IMG/VR virus record: IMGVR_UViG_3300020470_000054
Coordinates: 1 to 40,156 of that record
Source: a virus
Length of the DNA: 40,156 bases
Reading direction: 5' to 3' (one strand)
The position numbers and the translations under genes are program-made. Shown piece by piece: positions 1 through 4,273 of this stretch (its first letter is position 1; each line of letters opens with the position of its first letter). A model generated the notes under the pieces. The model ran no database searches. It saw only the letters and a program-made list of their open reading frames with translations, and was not told the origin of the DNA.

Positions 1-42
1 ATAGTGGGGTTCTGACCGACCAACCCTTGAAGGAGGTGATTA

Positions 43-264
43 ATGACAGAAGAGTGGAGGTGGCAAGACCACTACCCTAGCGAACTTGAGTTTGCACGTC
101 AGATGTATTCTGATACGCACAAGGAGGTCTACGGTAGCCGTCTCATTCCTCCCCACGACGACGTTGAGCGTTTGTGGGAGGGGATAGATGAACTCTACGC
201 TCAAGCAGATGAACTCTATGAAGAGGAATGTCTGCAAGAGGCAGAGGCTCTAGCCACTGAATAG
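43..264 (+). CDS. Hypothetical acidic protein, 73 aa
   Basis: Not recognised. The start is well supported: a full Shine-Dalgarno (AAGGAGGTGAT at 29-39) sits just upstream of the ATG, one of the few genes here with such a strong ribosome binding site. The protein is acidic, rich in Trp, Tyr and Glu, and its C-terminal half (about residues 38-70) reads as one amphipathic helix with repeated Glu and Leu. No signal peptide, membrane segment or cysteine pair is visible. It is followed by a strong terminator at 324-350, so its transcript ends here. Its promoter must lie before the window. Confidence 0.7.
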   Translation: MTEEWRWQDHYPSELEFARQMYSDTHKEVYGSRLIPPHDDVERLWEGIDELYAQADELYEEECLQEAEALATE

Positions 265-323
265 CGAGTCAGACTCGGCGCTTTGTGTGAGGCGTGGCAA
301 CAGAACCACACAGTGACTACAGT

Positions 324-350
324 CCACCCCCCTAAGGGGTGGTCTTTTTT
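324..350 (+). terminator. Intrinsic terminator after first gene
   Basis: Perfect 7-bp stem CCACCCC/GGGGTGG with a 5-base loop, followed directly by TCTTTTTT. It ends the transcript of the 73-aa gene. Confidence 0.88.
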
Positions 351-363
351 GTGTATATGTGTA

Positions 364-396
364 AAAGCCCCGCATAGCTATTGGATTAGCGGGGCT
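364..396 (+). repeat. Inverted repeat AAGCCCCGC/GCGGGGCTT
   Basis: A perfect 9-bp inverted repeat with a 15-base loop lies between the terminator at 324-350 and the promoter at 402. It lacks a T-tract, so it may be a second, weaker terminator or an insulator. The flanking sequence 343-398 has a diverged second copy at about 906-958, and the GCGGGGCTT arm alone recurs near 984, 2111, 2319 and 3745. Confidence 0.5.
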
Positions 397-401
397 TCGG
401 C

Positions 402-430
402 TTGACAAGTTGAGTCAGGTGTGCTATACT
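402..430 (+). promoter_or_regulatory. Leaderless promoter for 437 gene
   Basis: TTGACA, 17-base spacer, TATACT. The ATG begins 7 bases after the end of the -10 box, where transcription should start, so the mRNA is predicted to be leaderless. Confidence 0.85.
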
Positions 431-436
431 GGTACT

Positions 437-694
437 ATGGATACTGAAATAAAAGAAGCAGAACAAAAAGAACAGTTCAACGTTACGTTTGTTTTTAGAA
501 CGGCAGTCATCGGAGTCGGTGTGATAATGCCCGAAGGAACAGGTGAGCAGTTGCTGGCAGAAAACGCCGATGGTGAGAGTCAGTTAGGAAATTCAATGGT
601 GCTAGCAGGAGCGGAAGAATTGCTAAACTCATATGGTTTTGACGTTAATGCGCATGACCTCCAAGATGTTATGATTGAGGATGTTTCGTATTAA
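437..694 (+). CDS. Hypothetical protein, 85 aa
   Basis: Not recognised. The start is placed at the ATG on the predicted transcription start of a near-perfect sigma70 promoter (402-430). A longer reading from 410 would begin upstream of that promoter's -10 box. The protein is acidic at both ends with a hydrophobic stretch in the middle (about residues 17-35, VTFVFRTAVIGVGVIMP), too short and broken for a confident membrane helix. No conserved motif was seen. It stands alone and is followed at once by a second promoter. Confidence 0.65.
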   Translation: MDTEIKEAEQKEQFNVTFVFRTAVIGVGVIMPEGTGEQLLAENADGESQLGNSMVLAGAEELLNSYGFDVNAHDLQDVMIEDVSY

Positions 695-695
695 C

Positions 696-724
696 TTGAC
701 AAGTACGTGCCTATGTGCTATCAT
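696..724 (+). promoter_or_regulatory. Promoter for probable small RNA
   Basis: TTGACA, 17-base spacer, TATCAT. The predicted start is near 731. No ATG is there, unlike at the other promoters in this region; transcription would run to the terminator at 890-914. Confidence 0.8.
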
Positions 725-730
725 AGGTAT

Positions 731-914
731 TACCCCCAGTGAGGCTGAAAGAATTGCACTGGATTGAGTGGTAATAACAGCCAATATACGTTATAAAGCG
801 TGTGAGTTGGATTCGTTTCTCACAACGTGGACTAGTCCATACGGCAAGCGGATAAGGAGTGCTACCATAGCACTTTCGGAAAGTAGCCTCTACTTCGGTA
901 GGGGTTATTTTTTT
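731..914 (+). ncRNA. Probable structured small RNA, about 180 nt
   Basis: A strong promoter (696-724) and a strong intrinsic terminator (stem-loop with a TTCG loop and T-run ending near 914) bracket about 180 bases with no convincing ORF. The only plus-strand frame, from a GTG at 768, runs through the terminator to 998 and has no ribosome binding site. Several short hairpins can be drawn: a 12-bp palindrome TGGACTAGTCCA near 829-840, GTGCTA/TAGCAC near 858-872, ACTTT/AAAGT near 873-885, then the terminator stem. The family is not recognised. A short leader peptide cannot be excluded. Confidence 0.6.
890..914 (+). terminator. Intrinsic terminator of small RNA
   Basis: Nine pairs, allowing G-T, close a TTCG tetraloop (AGCCTCTAC/GTAGGGGTT), followed by ATTTTTTT. 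This is a strong rho-independent signal. Confidence 0.85.
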
Positions 915-1014
915 GTATGTGTAGATGTCCCGCATTTGGGTTGGAATGGATTGGCGGTTCGGATTCGTTTGGAAATTTTTGCGGCGGGGCTTCTATAATG
1001 AAAGATTTTTGAGG

Positions 1015-1043
1015 TGTTTTTTGGGCGGGGTTTGTGCTAGACT
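1015..1043 (+). promoter_or_regulatory. Extended -10 leaderless promoter for 1050 gene
   Basis: TGC-TAGACT at 1035-1043 forms an extended -10; the -35 (TGTTTT) is poor. The ATG at 1050 starts 7 bases after the -10 box, giving a leaderless mRNA. Confidence 0.7.
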
Positions 1044-1049
1044 AAAAGC

Positions 1050-1199
1050 ATGTACGCAGATGAAGAAAAGGAAAAAGCATGGTTAGCCCAACTTCATAAT
1101 GCACGCAATACTAGTGATTGGGTTAGTCACTGGGCTTCCATTATACAAGAAGATTATCGTGAACGCAAACAAAAGTCAAGAAAAAAAGATAAAAAATGA
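1050..1199 (+). CDS. Small basic-tailed protein upstream of Fe-S carrier, 49 aa
   Basis: Not recognised. It begins at an ATG exactly on the predicted transcription start and ends in ATGA, sharing four bases with the start of the A-type carrier gene, so the two are an operon and probably translationally coupled. The protein has an acidic N-terminus, a Trp-containing centre (NTSDWVSHWASII) and a highly basic Lys/Arg C-terminus of about 12 residues. No cysteines. The coupling suggests a partner or regulator of the carrier, which is inference. Confidence 0.65.
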   Translation: MYADEEKEKAWLAQLHNARNTSDWVSHWASIIQEDYRERKQKSRKKDKK

Positions 1200-1513
1200 T
1201 AACACTGACTGACTCGGCTTCCGCAAAAGTAGCCCAACTTTTACAAGAAGAAGATGATGATTCGCTCGCATTAAGAGTGGGTGTACGTCCCGGCGGTTGC
1301 GCAGGTTTCAACTACGAAATGTTCTTTGATGTGAAAGGGGCTGATGACACAGAGCGGTCATTCGGTGATGTTAAGGTTATTGCTGATACTGTAAGTGCGG
1401 GGCTCTTGACTGGCGCTACTCTTGACTATCGCAATGGATTAGATGAGTCAGGGTTTAAGATAACTAACAACAAGGCACAAAAGACGTGCGGTTGTGGACA
1501 AAGTTTCTGTTAG
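1196..1513 (+). CDS. HesB/IscA-type (A-type) Fe-S carrier protein
   Basis: A-type carriers accept Fe-S clusters from an assembly scaffold and hand them to target proteins. The length (105 aa) and the three cluster cysteines match the family: C35 in GGCAGF, and C98 and C100 in the C-terminal CGCGQSFC. The fold-typical opening (LTDSASAKVAQLL) and the FKITN segment are also present. It is encoded downstream of, and overlaps by four bases with, the 49-aa gene under the promoter at 1015-1043. Possible clients in this genome are the WhiB protein (17832) and the Fe-S nuclease (19667); that link is inference. All key residues are intact. No scaffold or desulfurase gene was seen, so it must rely on host machinery. 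Confidence 0.92.
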   Translation: MITLTDSASAKVAQLLQEEDDDSLALRVGVRPGGCAGFNYEMFFDVKGADDTERSFGDVKVIADTVSAGLLTGATLDYRNGLDESGFKITNNKAQKTCGCGQSFC

Positions 1514-1636
1514 GTAGTAGGTAGTACACTAAGTAGTGGATAGGCTGACTACTAGGTAAAGGAGTATCTCTACTAGGGTAGGTACTCGCCTATGTGGGGG
1601 GCTAAAGTTTGAGGGGCTGAAGAAAGCGTAAAAACT
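1514..1636. other. Intergenic stretch with TAGTA repeats
   Basis: Downstream of the carrier gene lies a run of short TAGTAG/CTACTA repeats (1513-1575) able to form weak hairpins, and one copy of the ACTCGCC repeat family (about 1583-1589). No T-tract terminator is evident. It separates two converging transcripts. Confidence 0.4.
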
Positions 1637-1921
1637 TTACCACTTTCTCCAGTTCTTGCCCCATCTTGGACTCGTTGTTCGTAGGTAAATTCCTAATTCG
1701 GGGTACTTTTCCTCAATCATGTTTGGTAAGTACACGTGAACTATTAAGTCAATTCTTCTAATGAATCTACACGGTGAACCGAACCAAAATCTGCTACACG
1801 GTTTGCACTCGTGACGTATGTACTCTCGTACTCGCTTACGGTCAATATCCCAATAGTCTATTCCGACTTTATCGGATATGATTCGTATTCCGATGTAGTA
1901 TGGGTGTAGTATTTCTTTCAT
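1637..1921 (-). CDS. Hypothetical protein, 94 aa
   Basis: Not recognised. The start is placed at the ATG (1921) lying 8 bases after a TATACT box of a perfect TTGACA-17-TATACT promoter on the minus strand; the upstream in-frame ATG at 1957 lies within the -35 box and cannot be on that mRNA. The protein is basic and aromatic, rich in Ile, Tyr and Arg, with two cysteines close together (HECKPCSRFW) and a third nearby (GSPCRF), which might bind metal. It is the only clear minus-strand gene in the first 4 kb apart from the weak one at 2061. Confidence 0.6.
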   Translation of the reverse strand: MKEILHPYYIGIRIISDKVGIDYWDIDRKRVREYIRHECKPCSRFWFGSPCRFIRRIDLIVHVYLPNMIEEKYPELGIYLRTTSPRWGKNWRKW

Positions 1922-1928
1922 GTACTCC

Positions 1929-1957
1929 AGTATAGCATAGTTTATCTGAAGTGTCAA
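1929..1957 (-). promoter_or_regulatory. Leaderless promoter for 1637-1921 gene
   Basis: On the minus strand: TTGACA, 17 bases, TATACT, then 7 bases to the ATG. Both hexamers match the consensus almost perfectly. Confidence 0.83.
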
Positions 1958-1978
1958 GTCATTACTGTGACATGTGTG

Positions 1979-2010
1979 TTATGCACAGTTTGTGCACATC
2001 TTGTGGATAA
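1979..2010. other. Two opposed DnaA boxes, candidate origin element
   Basis: TTATGCACA at 1979-1987 (plus) and TTATCCACA at 2010-2002 (minus) are both perfect TTATNCACA DnaA boxes, facing each other 14 bases apart. The inverted repeat TGCACA/TGTGCA (1983-1997) overlaps the first. ACTCGCC repeats follow at once (2013-2030). The site is intergenic between divergent and convergent small genes. It could recruit host DnaA for replication or regulation. Confidence 0.55.
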
Positions 2011-2012
2011 CT

Positions 2013-2030
2013 ACTCGCCTTACACTCGCC
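2013..2030 (+). repeat. ACTCGCC double repeat, copy 2
   Basis: Two ACTCGCC units separated by TTAC. The same double unit is found at 3096-3114 and, with a GTGC spacer, at 3776-3793; a single unit lies near 1583. All copies are intergenic and are followed within about 25 bases by a G-rich stretch and an AAAGT or AAACT tract. Confidence 0.7.
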
Positions 2031-2060
2031 TTGTGCGGGGGCGGTGCTTCGTTAAAGTGT

Positions 2061-2255
2061 CTAATAGTCCCGTATATGTGTGATTTCGTTTATTGAGATG
2101 AAGTCTAATGGCGGGGCTTCGGTAGCGTTCAACTTTTCAACATCTATGTCAATCGTTAAGTCATCTCTGAACAGCAAAAGTGAAGTAATGTCGTTCCAAA
2201 CTGTAGCGGGTTCGCAAAACTTTGACAGAAATGTTGCACAGTGCAGTCTTTCCAT
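2061..2255 (-). CDS. Possible small protein, start uncertain
   Basis: Not recognised. The minus-strand frame is open to 2282 and the 3' two-thirds look protein-like (acidic, FRDDLTIDIDVEKL), but the plus strand is also open here. A TTGATT-17-TATAAT promoter on the minus strand (2254-2282) has its -10 box overlapping the ATG at 2255, so that ATG would not be on the mRNA. An in-frame CTG at 2246 lies exactly at the expected transcription start, which would make a leaderless non-ATG start. It may be a real gene with a CTG start or a non-coding transcript. Confidence 0.35.
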   Translation of the reverse strand: MERLHCATFLSKFCEPATVWNDITSLLLFRDDLTIDIDVEKLNATEAPPLDFISINEITHIRDY

Positions 2256-2282
2256 TATACTCATACTTTTTACGATAATCAA
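2254..2282 (-). promoter_or_regulatory. Minus-strand promoter, TTGATT-17-TATAAT
   Basis: TTGATT (2282-2277), 17 bases, TATAAT (2259-2254). The predicted start is near 2247, next to an in-frame CTG at 2246. Confidence 0.65.
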
Positions 2283-2340
2283 CCTTTTTACACTCTTTTT
2301 ACACTATATTTGGTATAAGCGGGGCTTAGCTCATTTGGAC

Positions 2341-2369
2341 TTGACAAATGTGATGAACTGTGATATAGT
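2341..2369 (+). promoter_or_regulatory. Leaderless promoter for zinc ribbon gene
   Basis: TTGACA, 17 bases, TATAGT, then 6 bases to the ATG at 2376. Confidence 0.85.
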
Positions 2370-2375
2370 GGGGGT

Positions 2376-2624
2376 ATGATTATTACAGACAGTAACACAT
2401 ACAAGACTAATATACAACCTGATGAGCACGTTGGGCACAAGTGTCCTAAGTGTGGAGACATTGGGCGTAAGATACACAGTACGTTCATTCAAGATTATGA
2501 TGAACACGGTGTGTTCGGGTATCGCACGGTTACATGTAAAGTGTGTGATTCCGATTGGCAAGAGCACTACGATATGAGGGAGATTATACTGCTTAGTGAA
2601 GGCAGGTCGCATGTCTCGGCGTAA
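2376..2624 (+). CDS. Small zinc ribbon protein, 82 aa
   Basis: Two CxxC pairs (HKCPKCGD at about residues 22-27 and CKVCDSDW at about 54-57) separated by about 30 residues form a typical zinc ribbon. Such proteins bind zinc and often DNA, RNA or protein. The length and layout match many small phage zinc ribbon proteins, but the specific role is unknown. The start sits on the predicted transcription start of the promoter at 2341-2369. It overlaps the next gene by 14 bases, so the two form an operon. Confidence 0.75.
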   Translation: MIITDSNTYKTNIQPDEHVGHKCPKCGDIGRKIHSTFIQDYDEHGVFGYRTVTCKVCDSDWQEHYDMREIILLSEGRSHVSA

Positions 2625-2802
2625 GGAAGCATTGGCTAAGTGGCGGTCTATGAACAAGTCGGAACGTATGGACTTATGGCTAGGGTTCCAATGGGAGTGT
2701 TGGAAGTCAGGACACTTTGCTAGAACTTGGAACTATGCTATGTTCTCTACATCTTCGGGCATGATAGAGAAGGCTGTTTGTGATTTAGTACTTGACAAGT
2801 AG
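2611..2802 (+). CDS. Hypothetical protein, 63 aa
   Basis: Not recognised. The start ATG at 2611 follows a GGCAGG sequence and lies inside the end of the zinc ribbon gene. An in-frame ATG at 2596 is also possible. The protein is rich in Trp (5) and basic residues (MSRRKEALAKWRSMNKSERM), with two cysteines far apart. It is likely co-transcribed with the zinc ribbon gene. The next promoter's -35 box (2792) lies inside its last codons. Confidence 0.6.
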   Translation: MSRRKEALAKWRSMNKSERMDLWLGFQWECWKSGHFARTWNYAMFSTSSGMIEKAVCDLVLDK

Positions 2803-2820
2803 TCGGCTACGTGATATGCT
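2792..2820 (+). promoter_or_regulatory. Leaderless promoter for 2828 gene
   Basis: TTGACA, 17 bases, TATGCT, then 7 bases to the ATG at 2828. The -35 box overlaps the end of the preceding gene. Confidence 0.8.
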
Positions 2821-2827
2821 GATACTT

Positions 2828-2968
2828 ATGGATAACTTAGAAGAAGCAATAGACGTATTAGAGTTAGAGAACAGAGGCTTACGCTTATGTTTGACTAAAC
2901 CAATCTACAAGTTTGTAGACAATCCGGAGAAGATAGTTGTTGATGCAACTAAGTTCACTTGGAGCTGA
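2828..2968 (+). CDS. Hypothetical small protein, 46 aa
   Basis: Not recognised. The reading frame is short, but its ATG lies at the predicted start of a consensus promoter. The first 20 residues are acidic and Leu-rich (MDNLEEAIDVLELENRGLRL), consistent with a short coiled coil. One cysteine, no membrane segment. It is followed by a structured region and a hairpin at 3053-3084. Confidence 0.55.
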   Translation: MDNLEEAIDVLELENRGLRLCLTKPIYKFVDNPEKIVVDATKFTWS

Positions 2969-2985
2969 ACACAACTAAATAGAAC

Positions 2986-3084
2986 TTAGAGAGTACGATG
3001 GTACTACGTAGTGAGATAGGCATAAGACCTAGTTACTCTCTAACACATGGGAGAATACCCTCATCTGTATAGGTGGGGGTATTC
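2986..3084 (+). ncRNA. Structured 3' region or small RNA, with terminator-like hairpin
   Basis: A perfect 10-bp inverted repeat, TTAGAGAGTA (2986-2995) with TACTCTCTAA (3034-3043), encloses 38 bases that contain the palindrome ACTACGTAGT and AGG/CCT pairing. A 13-pair hairpin follows (3053-3084, GAATACCC arm, one or more G-T pairs), then TTCT only. It lies downstream of the 46-aa gene, so it may be a structured 3' end, a processed small RNA or just a terminator. It does not fold as a tRNA cloverleaf. Confidence 0.4.
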
Positions 3085-3095
3085 TTCTATGTATA

Positions 3096-3114
3096 CACTC
3101 GCCTTACACTCGCC
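3096..3114 (+). repeat. ACTCGCC double repeat, copy 3
   Basis: Same double ACTCGCC-TTAC-ACTCGCC unit as at 2013-2030. The downstream sequence (TATG, G-rich run, AAAGTTTGAG) also matches the sequence following the single unit at about 1583. Confidence 0.7.
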
Positions 3115-3119
3115 TATGG

Positions 3120-3775
3120 CGGAGCGAAAGTTTGAGAAAGTGAAGGGCAGGAGGAGATGGAGGCGATGAGTGATGATGCGTATTCCGTCATGCGATGATG
3201 CGATGATGACATGTTGCTAAGAGATGATGGAGATAACGTTATCAGTATACCAAGTATTGAGACTAATTGCAACATATAGTGACATATTTGTGTTAATAGT
3301 TTGGGATAGTATTTGGGAAGTTGTTAAAAGTGATGATGTTTTTGTTAATTTCTTTTGGTTCACGGGTTGCATATGTGAATAGTTGATGGTATACTGGTGT
3401 TTGAATATCGTACTTTATTGCGATGATGTTGATGATGTTTGATGTTGTTGATGATTTGTCATCATGTTTGTGTGATATGTTGGTGTGATATGTGTATGTG
3501 CATGTGACGTGCGAAGCGATGGCTGACGATGTTGATGGTGTACGTATATGTGTTATGAGTCCCGTTAGTGAACGAGTTAGAGATGAGGGGGTGATGGTAT
3601 GTTGGTAAAAAGCCCCGATGTTTTGACGATTGTTTGAGAGGAGGGGAGATGCGAAGACGAGTGGGGTGATGACATGATGGCGATGACGGAAGGGTACGAT
3701 GGTTGTGACTGTATGTGTAGTGTGTGTTGTATGTATGATATGAACGGGGCTTATGTGCGTGGGGTAGGGTAGGGC
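3120..3775. other. Non-coding G/T-rich low-complexity region
   Basis: About 650 bases with many GATGATG and TGTGATATG-type short repeats and a strong excess of G and T on the plus strand. Long minus-strand frames exist (3293-3898 and 3462-3830) but they overlap one another and give Thr/His/Ile-rich low-complexity protein, so they look like by-products of composition. The same skew continues through the SNF2 and deacetylase genes to about 7080. No promoter or terminator was found within it. Confidence 0.5.
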
Positions 3776-3793
3776 ACTCGCCGTGCACTCGCC
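3776..3793 (+). repeat. ACTCGCC double repeat, copy 4
   Basis: CACTCGCC-GTG-CACTCGCC. It is followed by GTTCGGGCGC and AAAACTTTTC, a diverged form of the context seen at the other copies. Confidence 0.65.
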
Positions 3794-3824
3794 TGTTCGG
3801 GCGCAAAACTTTTCCGAACAAATG

Positions 3825-3853
3825 TTGCAAAGTTCAAACAAATGTGATAAGAT
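3825..3853 (+). promoter_or_regulatory. Promoter reading into inverted-repeat region
   Basis: TTGCAA, 17 bases, TAAGAT, predicted start about 3860. No ORF of any length follows; transcription would enter the inverted-repeat array. An 18-bp palindrome (3883-3900) lies about 25 bases downstream and could act as an operator. A primer or regulatory transcript is possible. Confidence 0.45.
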
Positions 3854-3882
3854 GAGAGTGGGGACAAGCAATGCCTTTCGGA

Positions 3883-3900
3883 TTGTGAATCGTTTCACAA
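3883..3900. repeat. Palindrome TTGTGAA-N4-TTCACAA, left copy
   Basis: Perfect 7-bp arms around TCGT. A second copy with 8-bp arms lies at 4151-4170, so the two bracket the inverted-repeat array. Typical size for a dimeric repressor site. Confidence 0.65.
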
Positions 3901-3959
3901 AGGCTACTCGCTTAACATTCGGTATAAACTGGACCTATCATCAGCCGTACAGAACGCCT

Positions 3960-4147
3960 AACACTCGGTGTACGCTAAACGAACATTAGCCGTTAGGCTG
4001 ACCTAACACTAAACGTAAAGTAAACTTAACTAACAAAAAATGTTAAGCACACCTAACATGCAAGTTACCGACTAGTAACATAGATGTTAAGCGAACCTAA
4101 CAGATAACGTTCGTTATCCCAACACTTCATGTTAAGCCGACCTAACA
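3960..4147. repeat. Inverted-repeat array with four 18-bp units
   Basis: Four copies of an 18-bp imperfect palindrome, consensus TGTTAAGCNNACCTAACA, start at 3991, 4041, 4085 and 4130; the last three are 44-45 bases apart. The first copy has symmetric GTTAGG/CCTAAC arms. Other palindromes fill the gaps: GCTAA/TTAGC near 3974-3990, GTTAC/GTAAC at 4064-4079 and GATAACG-TT-CGTTATC at 4103-4118. There is no ORF. Regular spacing of sites on DNA suggests a replication initiator, partition protein or repressor array. This is the best candidate replication or partition locus together with the DnaA boxes at 1979-2010. Confidence 0.7.
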
Positions 4148-4150
4148 TAG

Positions 4151-4170
4151 TTTGTGAAACTTTTCACAAA
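4151..4170. repeat. Palindrome TTTGTGAA-N4-TTCACAAA, right copy
   Basis: Perfect 8-bp arms around ACTT, matching the left copy at 3883-3900. It marks the end of the inverted-repeat array, about 100 bases before the 3' end of the SNF2 gene. Confidence 0.65.
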
Positions 4171-4273
4171 GTTGCGGGACTTTTTGACGTCGGCTACCAT
4201 ACGAGGGCAGCTACACACCATATTTTTGGGTTGTGGGTTGCGGATTGTATTATGTGGGGTTTTTCACTTTGTG

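Noticed and set aside
768-998. 76-aa plus-strand frame starting at GTG
   Set aside because: Runs through a strong intrinsic terminator, no ribosome binding site, and the promoter predicts a start well upstream; treated as a small RNA.
2080-2379. 99-aa plus-strand frame
   Set aside because: Overlaps the more protein-like minus frame and the next promoter and start; no ribosome binding site.
3293-3898. 201-aa minus-strand frame
   Set aside because: Overlaps another open frame, gives Thr/His/Ile low-complexity protein, begins with GTG inside a palindrome and has no ribosome binding site or leaderless promoter; explained by G/T skew.
3991-4147. CRISPR-like array
   Set aside because: The spacing of 44-51 bases resembles an array, but units are palindromic 18-mers with variable centres, only four in number, separated by short other palindromes and without cas genes. 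The Fe-S nuclease at 19667 fits a recombination operon.
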